Below, one piece after another: positions 54,544-63,312 of a stretch of DNA of 64,000 bases. How positions within the stretch are numbered: position 1 is the first letter of the stretch; each line of letters starts with the position of its first letter. The translations under genes and the position numbers were made by a program. The notes beneath the pieces are model-generated. The model ran no database searches. It saw nothing but the letters and a program-made list of their open reading frames with translations, and was not told the DNA's origin. Location: assembly GCA_051653405.1 (NCBI GenBank), contig JBOFWC010000062.1, forward strand, positions 6,803 to 70,802, in the 5' to 3' direction. Origin of the DNA: Proteocatella sp051653405. GTDB lineage: Bacteria > Bacillota > Clostridia > Peptostreptococcales > Filifactoraceae.

Positions 54544-55563
54544 GTGATTAAAAAAATACGACAACACTATGTTTTTCAATCATATTTATCTTCATGGTGC
54601 GTAAATAATCAATTATATAGTTTAACAAATAATAAAATTTATCAACGTGGTCCACGTGCAGTTGCATTTGAAAATAATTTCTATAAGATTCCTAAGCTTA
54701 ATGAATCTGAGATTAGTTTTCTAAATTCATATTTTGAAATAATTGATAATTCCAATTATATGAAAATGAAAAGATTTATTGAAGAAACCCAAAATTTCAT
54801 GAGATTAGAATCTTTTCTAGATCCCCTCAAAGAAATGATGATAAAAGAAATAAACTTAGAAAGTAAAATATCTATCGATGACTTGTCTTTAGAGTTCGAT
54901 AGATTAAGGAAAGAACACGATATAATATCAAACAATACTTTTGAAGATTTTTTATCAAATATCGAAAGAGGTTTTCCTATATGGTTAAATAAATTAACTA
55001 ATAAGGATTTATCATTTTATAACTCTAAAACTTTAGAAAATAGTGAAGAAAAAAATAACTTTACTTTCTTCTTATCAATGCAATATTTCAGAACTAAATC
55101 CATAAAAAAACGAATATATTCAATTATTATTAATGAAATTGAAAAATCGAAAAATAAATATAACACCAAAATAAATTTTTTAAATAATATTGATATCTAT
55201 AATATATTGTTTTATATAATATGGTATTATCAGCAGATTTTTAATTATTCGATAACTGAATATAATTTTCGACTTACCATATTAATTAATGATACTAAAA
55301 TTCCGTTCATAACATCAGACCAACCAGTCGTAAATTTAAATGGAGATTATGAAAATTTTGAACAGGAAATTAAAGAACTAATATTATACTATCCAATAAG
55401 GCCTAATCTAGGGTTACTTTTAAAAGAAAACTGCCCCTTTGATACAATTAATATCACCGAAAAAGATGTGATTTATTATAATGACTTTATTGCAAATTCT
55501 TCTTATGAAAATATTTTTGCTAACAATAAAAATACGCTTGAGAAATATATCATAAATAATTAA
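54544..55563 (+). CDS. DUF4238-like protein of unknown function
   Basis: 339 residues. The opening RQHYVFQSYLSSWC and the following GPRAVAFENNFYKI, then LSMQYFRTKSIKKR and ITSDQPVVNLNG, resemble DUF4238 proteins, whose role is not known. It has no signal peptide or membrane segment. GTG 54544 has GGTGA five bases upstream; a GTG three codons earlier is the alternative. The gene is clearly more AT-rich than its neighbours and stands alone between the pha operon terminator and a large inverted repeat, which suggests it was acquired. No catalytic motif was recognised. Confidence 0.72.
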   Translation: MIKKIRQHYVFQSYLSSWCVNNQLYSLTNNKIYQRGPRAVAFENNFYKIPKLNESEISFLNSYFEIIDNSNYMKMKRFIEETQNFMRLESFLDPLKEMMIKEINLESKISIDDLSLEFDRLRKEHDIISNNTFEDFLSNIERGFPIWLNKLTNKDLSFYNSKTLENSEEKNNFTFFLSMQYFRTKSIKKRIYSIIINEIEKSKNKYNTKINFLNNIDIYNILFYIIWYYQQIFNYSITEYNFRLTILINDTKIPFITSDQPVVNLNGDYENFEQEIKELILYYPIRPNLGLLLKENCPFDTINITEKDVIYYNDFIANSSYENIFANNKNTLEKYIINN

Positions 55564-55641
55564 ATAATATTAAGCAAAATTTTAAGAAAAATTACAATGA
55601 CAAATTGAACTAATTTCTATACTATAACAAAAATTATAAAT

Positions 55642-55735
55642 AAATTGGAGGCATATATTCCCCTGAATGAATTCTGCAGCCTAGAATGAAATTCTAGGCG
55701 AAGCCCTAATGAAGGGGAATATATACCTCCAATTT
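55642..55735. repeat. 94-bp inverted-repeat element with inner hairpin
   Basis: Arms of 23 bases (55642-55664 and 55713-55735) are complementary at 22 positions, reading AAATTGGAGG then CATATATTCCCCT on the left. Inside lies a perfect CCTAGAAT/ATTCTAGG hairpin (55680-55698). No T run follows, so it is not a typical terminator. It may be a miniature inverted-repeat element or a structured RNA. The region 55564-55823 otherwise holds no gene. Confidence 0.7.
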
Positions 55736-55760
55736 CAAATATAACTACAAATACTACGTA

Positions 55761-55805
55761 AAAAAAGAAGGATAATCCTAAATAAACATTAAGATATATC
55801 CTTCT
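55761..55805 (-). terminator. Terminator of the tdh-kbl operon
   Basis: AGAAGGATA (55767-55775) pairs with TATCCTTCT (55797-55805). On the minus strand a run of seven T follows. The loop shares TCCTAAATAAA with the terminator near 61601-61647. Confidence 0.75.
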
Positions 55806-55823
55806 CATATTTAAGGCTATCGC

Positions 55824-57014
55824 CTATAGTCCTAATTCTTCTTTTGTCTCTTTGAATGCCTTAAGTGCTCTATCTAGATCTTCTCTTGAGTGACCTGCTG
55901 ATATTTGAGTTCTTATTCTAGCTTTTCCTTTTGGAACTACTGGGAAGAAGAATCCTACTACATAAACGCCTTTTTCAAGCATCTTCTCAGCAAATTTCTG
56001 AGCAAGAACTGCATCTCCAAGCATTACTGGGCATATTGGATGCTCAGACTCTATTACTTCTAGACCAATCTTCTTGATTTCTTCTCTAAAGTATTTAGTG
56101 TTAGCTTCAACTTTATCTCTAAGCTCTGTGCTTTCCATAAGCATATCAAGCACTTTTATAGTAGCACCTGCAATTGCTGGAGCTAGTGTGTTAGAGAATA
56201 GGTATGGTCTTGATCTTTGTCTTAAAAGGTCTATTATTTCTTTTCTTCCTGAAGTGTATCCGCCGCTTGCGCCGCCTAATGCTTTTCCTAATGTTCCTGT
56301 TATGATGTCTACTCTATCCATACAGTTTCTGTATTCATGAGTTCCTTTTCCAGTTTTTCCTACAAATCCAACTGCATGAGAATCATCTACCATTACAAGG
56401 GCATTGTACTTATCTGCTAAATCACAGATTTTATCAAGGTCAGCTATTATTCCGTCCATTGAGAAAACTCCGTCAGTTGCAATAAGTTTAAGTCTTGCGC
56501 CATCAGCATCAGCTTGTTTAAGCTGAGCTTCAAGATCTGCCATGTCATTATTAGCATATCTATATCTCTTAGCTTTTGAAAGTCTTACTCCATCTATGAT
56601 TGAAGCATGGTTAAGTGCATCTGAGATTATAGCATCATTTTCAGTAGTTATAGTCTCAAATAATCCTCCATTTGCATCAAAGCATGAAGAATAAAGTATA
56701 GTATCTTCCATTCCTAAGAATTCAGAAATCTTATCTTCAAGTTGCTTGTGTATTCCTTGAGTTCCGCATATAAAACGTACTGAAGAAAGTCCAAAGCCCC
56801 ATTTATCATAGCTATCTTTTGCTGCTTGAATTACCTCTTGGTTGTTTGAAAGTCCAAGATAGTTATTTGCACACATGTTTATAACATTATTTACTTTTGT
56901 TGTATCTATTACACTCTTTTGAGCTGTAGTTATTATTCTTTCATCTTTCCAAAGGCCTGCATCTTTTATTTCTTGAAGCTGAGCTTTGTAAATTTCCATT
57001 GCTGATTTGTACAT
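55824..57014 (-). CDS. kbl: Glycine C-acetyltransferase (2-amino-3-ketobutyrate CoA ligase) Kbl
   Basis: PLP enzyme that splits 2-amino-3-oxobutyrate with CoA into glycine and acetyl-CoA. 396 residues with NNYLGLSNNQEVI, RFICGTQGIHKQLE, DDSHAVGFVGKTGKGT, and the PLP-lysine motif ITGTLGKALGGASGG. It is 46 bases after tdh, which makes its unstable substrate. The pair is the main threonine-to-glycine route and suits amino-acid fermentation. AGGAGG precedes the ATG. Confidence 0.96.
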   Translation of the reverse strand: MYKSAMEIYKAQLQEIKDAGLWKDERIITTAQKSVIDTTKVNNVINMCANNYLGLSNNQEVIQAAKDSYDKWGFGLSSVRFICGTQGIHKQLEDKISEFLGMEDTILYSSCFDANGGLFETITTENDAIISDALNHASIIDGVRLSKAKRYRYANNDMADLEAQLKQADADGARLKLIATDGVFSMDGIIADLDKICDLADKYNALVMVDDSHAVGFVGKTGKGTHEYRNCMDRVDIITGTLGKALGGASGGYTSGRKEIIDLLRQRSRPYLFSNTLAPAIAGATIKVLDMLMESTELRDKVEANTKYFREEIKKIGLEVIESEHPICPVMLGDAVLAQKFAEKMLEKGVYVVGFFFPVVPKGKARIRTQISAGHSREDLDRALKAFKETKEELGL

Positions 57015-57060
57015 ATTTCCTCCTAATATCTAGTTATTCAAAATTATATCGTTATACAAC

Positions 57061-58095
57061 CTATATCCAGTTAAGTACAACTTTTCCTGAGTTTCCTGAT
57101 ATCATAGCCTCAAAGCCTTTTTCAAATTCAGTGTAGTGGAACTGATGAGTAACTATTGGTGCTAAATCTAGGCCTGATTGAAGCATAGCCTGCATTTTGT
57201 ACCAAGTCTCATACATTTCTCTTCCGTAGATTCCTTTTAGGAATAATCCGTTAAATACTATCTTATTCCAGTCTACATGAGTTCCAGGTCCTTGAATTCC
57301 AAGCATAGCTATTTTTCCACCATTAACCATATTGTTTATCATAGAGTTAAATGCTACTCCGTTTCCTGACATCTCAAGACCTACGTCAAAGCCCTCTTTC
57401 ATTCCAAGCTCTGCTACAACATCTTCAAGCTTTTCTTTTGCTACGTTTACGGCTCTAGTTGCACCCATTTTAAGTGCAAGGTTTAATCTATATTCATTTA
57501 TATCAGTTATTACGATATGTCTTGCACCTGCATGCTTTGCTATTGCTGCTGCCATTATTCCTATTGGACCAGCGCCTGTTATAAGCACATCTTCTCCAAG
57601 AAGATCATATGAAAGTGCTGTATGTGTTGCATTACCAAATGGGTCAAATATACTTAATAACTCTTCTGGTATACTCTCGTCACAAAGCCATATGTTTGAA
57701 GCTGGAATTGCTGCATATTCTGCAAATATACCAGTTCTGTTTACTCCGATACCTTGAGTATGCTTACATAGGTGTTGTCTTCCACCAAGGCAGTTTCTGC
57801 ATTTTCCACATACTATATGGCCTTCTCCAGATACTAAATCTCCTACCTGATATCCTTTTACGCCTTCTCCAAGCTCTACAATTTCTCCTACAAATTCATG
57901 TCCTATAGTCATCGGTACTGGTATTGTAGCTTGAGACCACTCATCCCAGTTATATATATGAACGTCTGTTCCACAGATAGCTGTCTTGTGAATTTTTATA
58001 AGTACTTCTCCTTCTTTTGCCTGTGGTTTCTCTACCTCTTCAAGCCAAAGTCCTTTTTCTGGGTACTTTTTTACAAGTGCCTTCATCATTTCCAT
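57061..58095 (-). CDS. tdh: L-threonine 3-dehydrogenase Tdh
   Basis: NAD-dependent zinc enzyme oxidising threonine to 2-amino-3-oxobutyrate. 344 residues: catalytic zinc part AICGTDVHIYNWDEW and GHEFVGEIVELGEG, structural zinc cluster CGKCRNCLGGRQHLC, and NAD fold with GAGPIGIMAAAIAKHAGA. WDEW after the first zinc Cys is typical of threonine rather than sorbitol dehydrogenases. AGGAGG lies nine bases upstream of the ATG. Confidence 0.95.
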   Translation of the reverse strand: MEMMKALVKKYPEKGLWLEEVEKPQAKEGEVLIKIHKTAICGTDVHIYNWDEWSQATIPVPMTIGHEFVGEIVELGEGVKGYQVGDLVSGEGHIVCGKCRNCLGGRQHLCKHTQGIGVNRTGIFAEYAAIPASNIWLCDESIPEELLSIFDPFGNATHTALSYDLLGEDVLITGAGPIGIMAAAIAKHAGARHIVITDINEYRLNLALKMGATRAVNVAKEKLEDVVAELGMKEGFDVGLEMSGNGVAFNSMINNMVNGGKIAMLGIQGPGTHVDWNKIVFNGLFLKGIYGREMYETWYKMQAMLQSGLDLAPIVTHQFHYTEFEKGFEAMISGNSGKVVLNWI

Positions 58096-58198
58096 TAGAT
58101 AATTCCTCCTACATTTTACAAAAATTCAATATGTTCACAGCATTTACTAAATTTATGTCATTTGTTTTTGATTTCTAAGTAAATACGCTCTCTTGTAT

Positions 58199-58241
58199 AT
58201 TGTACGCCTACATTTTTATATTTGCAAGTGTTTTCTTGCAA
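58199..58241 (-). promoter_or_regulatory. tdh-kbl promoter with overlapping palindrome
   Basis: On the minus strand TTGCAA (58227-58222), a 17-base spacer and TACAAT (58204-58199). The palindrome TTGCAAG-N6-CTTGCAA (58222-58241) covers the -35 box and the bases just before it, a good place for an operator. The leader is about 100 bases with no recognised riboswitch. Confidence 0.75.
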
Positions 58242-58286
58242 ACAAAGCATATTTTTCTCTTTTTTTGTATGTATTACTAATTTACA

Positions 58287-59495
58287 TTAATTTATATTCA
58301 TAATTTCGGTTGCCCATACAAGCGCTTCAAAATATCCTTTCATTATAGCTTCTTCATTAAGTCCAATTTTAGAAGATATCTTATTAACTTTTTCCCAGTC
58401 TGCACTTTCATAAGAACATACCAATTCAAAAACTGGCAATAAGTTTCCAGATCTATTTATAAGCGCTTCTTTTACATCCTCCGAAAGTAATAATCCATCT
58501 AGAGCTTCTTCCATTGGAATATCTAAAATAGTATCTATCATGCTCAAAAGACACATTATTGAAATTTCAAGCTTTCTATTTCTATAATAGCTGTTTTCTG
58601 ATATATATTCACTAAACTTTGCTCTTACAAGAGATATATTTACAATTTCCATAGGCTTATCTGAAGATAATTCTCTTAACATAAGTACATTTATCCAGCG
58701 TTCAATTTCTCTTAATCCTAAATATACAAGTGAACTTTTTATCGAGTATATAGTATCTTCCGTATTTTTATGGCTTACTACCCTCATAAATCTATATGCT
58801 AAATTTATATCGGTTTCTATTATTTCTGCTAAAGCTTGATACGATGGTTCGTCTTTATGAAGTTCCTGAAGTATTCTGCAGTACTGCCCTTTTAGGCTTT
58901 TTTTGTCATTTGATTTAGATATTATGCTTGGCTTGAAGAAAAAATATCCTTGAAAAAGGTGAAACCCCATCTTTTTTGCAAGTAAAAACTCCTCGTTTGT
59001 TTCAATTTTTTCAGCCAGTAAAATCTTATTATCTTTCAGCGCACGTTCTACATCATTTTTTATTTCTTCTAATGGAGTTTCCATTAAATCATATTTTATA
59101 ATATCTGATATAGGGGTTAATAAATAACTCTCATAGTCTTCTACAAAATCGTCAAGCGCTATCTTATATCCTTTGACCTTCAGATATTTTATCCTTTCTA
59201 AGAGTTCTGCATCTACTACCACATCTTCCAGAACCTCTATAATTAGTGTAGAAGGATTTATAAGTTCTATAGCCTCAGACATCAGAAACTCGTAATCAAA
59301 GTTTACAAAAGCCCTCTTCCCATCAACAATATTATTTATACCTACTTCAAATAGAGAATCTATAACTGTCGCGGTAGCAACCGTAGAAGATATTTCTCTA
59401 TTAAAACTATTTGCTTCCTTATTATTCCTAAATAAAAGCTCATATCCATAAATTTTTTTATTTATATCAAACACCGGCTGTCTTGCTATATACAA
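58287..59495 (-). CDS. EAL-like and HDOD domain signalling protein (YuxH-type)
   Basis: 402 residues. N-terminal EAL-like domain (about 1-200): the EAL motif reads YGYELLFR, IALDDF keeps the two Asp but the following Gly-rich loop is missing, and IIKYDL, AEKIET and QGYFF remain. C-terminal HDOD domain (about 205-400) with YRFMRVV and LREIERWINVLMLREL. Family members often bind rather than cleave c-di-GMP and affect motility. TTG start with AGGAGGG at good spacing. It is 19 bases downstream of the GGDEF gene, so the two probably form one operon. Confidence 0.88.
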   Translation of the reverse strand: MYIARQPVFDINKKIYGYELLFRNNKEANSFNREISSTVATATVIDSLFEVGINNIVDGKRAFVNFDYEFLMSEAIELINPSTLIIEVLEDVVVDAELLERIKYLKVKGYKIALDDFVEDYESYLLTPISDIIKYDLMETPLEEIKNDVERALKDNKILLAEKIETNEEFLLAKKMGFHLFQGYFFFKPSIISKSNDKKSLKGQYCRILQELHKDEPSYQALAEIIETDINLAYRFMRVVSHKNTEDTIYSIKSSLVYLGLREIERWINVLMLRELSSDKPMEIVNISLVRAKFSEYISENSYYRNRKLEISIMCLLSMIDTILDIPMEEALDGLLLSEDVKEALINRSGNLLPVFELVCSYESADWEKVNKISSKIGLNEEAIMKGYFEALVWATEIMNIN

Positions 59496-59514
59496 GCTTA
59501 TCCCTCCTAAAATG

Positions 59515-61020
59515 TTAATTTATATATTTGAAAAATTTAGCATCTTCTTTTACTACATGTTCTACGATAAGCTCTCCTACTATAAATTCAAAAATATCAG
59601 CATTAGTTATACTTCCCAAGTCTTTTTGTTTTTCAATTAGATTCTCTGTTTTCTTTAGTAATTCCACATGAAGCTTTCTATGTTCTTTTTCTTGCGGATA
59701 TCCTATTTCCCTAAGAAGACTTTCTTCATACTCAAAATGATACTCTAAGTTTTCTAAAAGATCAGCTAGATTATTATACAAAACTTCATATGCCCCCGCT
59801 TTAAATATAGTCTCAATTATAGAATTTACTATCTTAAGGAGTGCCTTGTGTTGTGAATCTATTTCTATATTTCCACTATTCCAAGAATCCTGCCATTTCA
59901 TATCTACAAAAACCTGTTCTTTTTCTTCAAAATCTCCACAAACTCTATTTCTACCTTCTTTTTTAGCTCTATAAAGCGCTCTATCTGCTCTTTTAAACCA
60001 TGAATCTAGACTTTCATTATCTAGTCTTTGTGCTACCCCTATGCTTATAGTAACTGCTCCTACACCCATATGGTATATATTTTCTGCTTCCTTTCTTATT
60101 TTTTCTGACGCACAAAGAGCACCCTCAAGATTGGTATGAGTCATAAGAATTACGAACTCTTCTCCTCCCCATCTCGCAAATATATCAGTTTTTCTCATAA
60201 GCCGCTTTATTCTATCAGATAAAGTTATAAGCACTTTGTCTCCAATATCATGCCCAAAGGTATCGTTTACATATTTAAATCTATCTAAATCAAATACAAC
60301 TAAAGAAAGCGGCGTATCGTATCTATCTGATACTCCCATTTCTTCAATTATTCGTTTATCAAAATAATATCGGTTATTTATGCCTGTTAGTTTATCATTT
60401 ATCGCAACTTTATTTAAGATATTATTTTTTTCTTCAAGTTCTTTGACTAATAGTCTGTACTTTTCTTCTTTTTTTCTTATAACTTCTTCTGAAAGTATTC
60501 TATCCGTAATATCCTTTATAACAGACAGTACTTTATTGTCACCTTTTTTATCGTCTATAATTAAATCACTGTTGACCTCTATAGAGAAAATATGTCCATC
60601 AGTATGAAGTGCTTCATATTCACTTGGGCCTACCTTTTCACCATTTACAATTTTATTGATATTGAGTTCCAATTTACCATGATTATTTGGGGATATAAAC
60701 TCTGTTACATATCTCCCAATAATCTCTTGTCCTCTAATTCCAAATATATTTTTAGCCGATGGAGATGCCATAACAATCTTACCCTCCGAATCAATAACTG
60801 TTATAGCGTCAGGCGATGCATTCATAATAGATTTGTACATAGCTTCAGTTTCTGAGAGCTTATCAGTTATTACTATTAATTCTGCTTTCTTCTTATCTAG
60901 TCTCTCATTCAATCTCTTTATATTATAATTCCAAAAAAAACTCAAACTTACAATTACACTAGTAAATGCTCCTACTAAAAATAGTAATCTATAATCAAAT
61001 TTCCCCATAAACATACCCAC
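59515..61020 (-). CDS. PAS-GGDEF-hemerythrin diguanylate cyclase
   Basis: About 500 residues: one N-terminal membrane helix (about 11-31), PAS domain (about 58-175), GGDEF domain (about 205-365) with the active site GGEEF (285-289) and an inhibitory-site RKTD (276-279) at the standard five-residue distance, and a C-terminal hemerythrin domain (about 380-500) with IDSQHKALL, HFEYEESLL, HRKLH and HVVKEDAKF as iron ligands. It probably makes c-di-GMP under control of oxygen or redox state. Start is uncertain between GTG 61020 and ATGs at 61014 and 61008. It diverges from a single-domain bacteriohemerythrin gene. Confidence 0.9.
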   Translation of the reverse strand: MGMFMGKFDYRLLFLVGAFTSVIVSLSFFWNYNIKRLNERLDKKKAELIVITDKLSETEAMYKSIMNASPDAITVIDSEGKIVMASPSAKNIFGIRGQEIIGRYVTEFISPNNHGKLELNINKIVNGEKVGPSEYEALHTDGHIFSIEVNSDLIIDDKKGDNKVLSVIKDITDRILSEEVIRKKEEKYRLLVKELEEKNNILNKVAINDKLTGINNRYYFDKRIIEEMGVSDRYDTPLSLVVFDLDRFKYVNDTFGHDIGDKVLITLSDRIKRLMRKTDIFARWGGEEFVILMTHTNLEGALCASEKIRKEAENIYHMGVGAVTISIGVAQRLDNESLDSWFKRADRALYRAKKEGRNRVCGDFEEKEQVFVDMKWQDSWNSGNIEIDSQHKALLKIVNSIIETIFKAGAYEVLYNNLADLLENLEYHFEYEESLLREIGYPQEKEHRKLHVELLKKTENLIEKQKDLGSITNADIFEFIVGELIVEHVVKEDAKFFKYIN

Positions 61021-61163
61021 TTTCTTCTATATAAGAAATTTTTACCCATATATATCCTTTTTAAAAATATATGCTTTAGATTTTAAATTGTTATTTATAT
61101 ACATATTTTGGGTATATTGACATACAAAAGGTTATAATATGTTAAACATAGTGAGGAAAAATT

Positions 61164-61559
61164 ATGATAAAATTTAAAGAAGAATATAAAACTGGTATAG
61201 CCGTAATAGATGAACAACATAAGGAATTTTTTTTGATTGTAAATAGACTAGAAGTTGCCATAGTAAAGCAAGATCTTTCGTTAATGCTTTCAATATTAGA
61301 TGAATTTACAAAATATACAAAATATCATTTTATAACAGAGGAGGTATTTCTTTCAGATTTGGAACCTCATTTGTTTAAAAGGCATAAGGAAATCCATGAC
61401 AAAATAAAAAAAGATGTACTTGAATTGAAAACTAACATTGAAAATTCTTCTGACCCCCTGCCTTTATTTGTGGATTTATATGATATTCTTAAAGGTTGGA
61501 TTATAGATCATGTATTACACGAAGACTGCATAATAAAAGAAATCAGTCATCGTTATTAG
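61164..61559 (+). CDS. Bacteriohemerythrin
   Basis: 131 residues, a single four-helix hemerythrin domain. Iron ligands: His in IDEQHKEF, His and Glu in YHFITEEVF, His pair in FKRHKEIHD, and His and Asp in DHVLHED. It may bind oxygen for defence or supply in an anaerobe. GAGG is upstream of the ATG. A TATAAT lies at 61133-61138 upstream but no well-spaced -35 box is clear. It diverges from the GGDEF-hemerythrin gene and shares its fold with that protein's C-terminus. Confidence 0.92.
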   Translation: MIKFKEEYKTGIAVIDEQHKEFFLIVNRLEVAIVKQDLSLMLSILDEFTKYTKYHFITEEVFLSDLEPHLFKRHKEIHDKIKKDVLELKTNIENSSDPLPLFVDLYDILKGWIIDHVLHEDCIIKEISHRY

Positions 61560-61600
61560 TTCATTTAAACCTTTATGTTTCGTAAATGAAATATAGACGT

Positions 61601-61648
61601 AAAAAAAGAGATATTCTCCTAAATAAAATTAGAATATATCTCTTTTTA
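61601..61648. terminator. Bidirectional terminator between the hemerythrin and permease genes
   Basis: AAAAAGAGATATTCT pairs with AGAATATATCTCTTTTT, with a small bulge and flanking A and T runs. The loop contains TCCTAAATAAA, as in the kbl terminator. A second, weaker hairpin (AAGCCATCTAA/TTAGATTGGCTT, 61654-61681) follows. Confidence 0.8.
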
Positions 61649-61699
61649 TGATGAAGCCATCTAAAATTCTTAGATTGGCTTATTTTCTGATGCTATTTA

Positions 61700-63076
61700 T
61701 TATTTTTTAATAAATTTACTTCTTCTTGCAAAATATATTGGAAGTCCTATTACTGTTAATCCTAGGCCTATTCCAGCATTTACAGGCTGTGTAAATAATG
61801 TATTTATAACTACAAAGCTTCCTCCAATAATTCCTATCATTGGAACAATTGGATACATTGGTACTTTGTATGGTCTTTTTAAATCAGGTTGTTTCTTTCT
61901 TAATATGAAAACTGATCCAAAAGTCATAGTGTAGAATATCCAAATTACGAACATAACTAAATCTGTAAGCTGGTCAAATTTTCCTGAAAACGTCATAAGC
62001 ACTGCCATTATAAACATAAATATTCCGCTGTTTACAGGTGTTTGGAATTTTGGGTGAAGTTTTCCAAAGAAATTACTGAAAGGAATTTTATTTTCTAATG
62101 CCATTGCATATGGAATTCTTGTTCCTGTCATTATATATCCATTTATTGCTCCAAATATTGATACTAGAATACCCACTGTTATTATTTTACCACCATTTGG
62201 TCCAAATATAATGCTTGCTACGTCTGCTGCTGGTGTAGCTGTAGCTGCAAGCTCTGATGCTGGTAATATGAATAAATATGCTATGTTTATTATTATATAA
62301 ATTCCCATAACAAGTGAAAGTCCTCCTACGATAGCCTTTGGAAGATCTTTCCCTGGATTTTTCATTTCTCCTGCAATTGCACCTACATTCATCCATCCAT
62401 CATATGCAAACATTATCCCTATAAGTGCTGATCCAAGACCTGCAACTACTGGGTGATCTGGTGATGTAAATGGCATAAGTCTTGCTGCACTAGCATTATC
62501 ATTCATTAGTCCTACAACGATTATTGCTACAAGCGGTACCATTTTCCCTATAGTTGCAATTGTCTGAATAGCTCCTCCAGTTTTTGAACCAAAAAAGTTC
62601 ATAACAACTAGAAACGCTACGGTTCCTATTGCTATTGGATTTATCGCTGCATCTGTTAATCCTAAAAGTGACACAGCTTGAACTGCAAGAATTATTGATA
62701 ATGCCGCTACTGTTGCTGGGAAATAAATTATTGTCTGTGCCCATCCAAGTAAAAATGCTGCCATTTCACCATATGTCTCTTCTATATATGTCATCATTCC
62801 ACCAGTTTTTGGTATAGCTGAAGCTACCTCTGCAACTGTAAGCCCTCCACATATAGTTATAAGTCCACCTATAAACCATGCTAATAATCCTAATCCTGGT
62901 GCCCCTGTTGCTGTAAATACTGCTGTCGGTTTAAAAAACACTCCCGAACCAATTGTTATCCCTATAACTATAGCTAGTGCGGGAACAAGTCCAAGCGTTT
63001 TTTCAAGTTCACCTGCTGCTGAAGATTTAGTTTCAGCTACAGAATGCTTGTTTAATTTTTGTGCTACTTCTGCCAT
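61700..63076 (-). CDS. APC-family amino-acid permease
   Basis: 458 residues with twelve membrane helices. The first has IVIGITIGSGVFFKP, the APC binding motif G-S/T-G; then GGLTVAEVASAIPKTGGMMTY (shortened) and FAYDGWMNVGAIAGEMKNPG. It resembles the LAT/SteT serine-threonine exchanger group, so threonine or serine is a possible substrate, in keeping with tdh-kbl nearby; this is inference. AAGGAG precedes the ATG. The promoter overlaps a palindrome shared with the divergent XRE-cupin gene. Confidence 0.92.
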   Translation of the reverse strand: MAEVAQKLNKHSVAETKSSAAGELEKTLGLVPALAIVIGITIGSGVFFKPTAVFTATGAPGLGLLAWFIGGLITICGGLTVAEVASAIPKTGGMMTYIEETYGEMAAFLLGWAQTIIYFPATVAALSIILAVQAVSLLGLTDAAINPIAIGTVAFLVVMNFFGSKTGGAIQTIATIGKMVPLVAIIVVGLMNDNASAARLMPFTSPDHPVVAGLGSALIGIMFAYDGWMNVGAIAGEMKNPGKDLPKAIVGGLSLVMGIYIIINIAYLFILPASELAATATPAADVASIIFGPNGGKIITVGILVSIFGAINGYIMTGTRIPYAMALENKIPFSNFFGKLHPKFQTPVNSGIFMFIMAVLMTFSGKFDQLTDLVMFVIWIFYTMTFGSVFILRKKQPDLKRPYKVPMYPIVPMIGIIGGSFVVINTLFTQPVNAGIGLGLTVIGLPIYFARRSKFIKK

Positions 63077-63153
63077 GATATTCTCCTTTTAATATTACTT
63101 TCTTTTTTATTTGCATTATATTGTACTTTCGTATAAAATATTATACATTAGCG

Positions 63154-63184
63154 CAGTATATTATATCATGTGTATAATATACTG
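63154..63184. promoter_or_regulatory. Palindromic operator candidate on the permease promoter
   Basis: CAGTATATTATA (63154-63165) and TATAATATACTG (63173-63184) are perfect 12-base arms with a 7-base centre. It covers the -10 and the spacer of the permease promoter. The XRE-cupin regulator encoded next door is the obvious candidate binder. Confidence 0.7.
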
Positions 63185-63189
63185 TACAA
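63160..63189 (-). promoter_or_regulatory. Sigma-A promoter of the permease gene
   Basis: On the minus strand TTGTAC (63189-63184), 18-base spacer, TATAAT (63165-63160) with an extended TGA before the -10 box. The leader is about 75 bases. Confidence 0.75.
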
Positions 63190-63233
63190 TATTTTTTTGT
63201 AAATTTGGGGATACGTTTTCTTAATCAAATCAA

Positions 63234-63262
63234 TTGAGAAAATTTCTTATTTGTGATAAAAT
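63234..63262 (+). promoter_or_regulatory. Sigma-A promoter of the XRE-cupin gene
   Basis: TTGAGA (63234-63239), 17-base spacer, TAAAAT (63257-63262) with an extended TGA. It lies clear of the palindrome, about 50 bases away. Confidence 0.7.
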
Positions 63263-63312
63263 TATCTAATAGAAGTGTTTAATATTATCTATCTTAAGAC
63301 AGGAGGATTTGT

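Noticed and set aside
55642..55735. Simple terminator for the DUF4238-like gene
   Set aside because: There is no T run after either arm and the structure is too long.
55617..55808. Minus-strand 63-codon frame
   Set aside because: It lies across the inverted repeat and the kbl terminator, has no ribosome site, and resembles no family.
58096..58198. T-box leader for tdh-kbl
   Set aside because: No T-box core (TGGNACCGCG) and the leader is too short.
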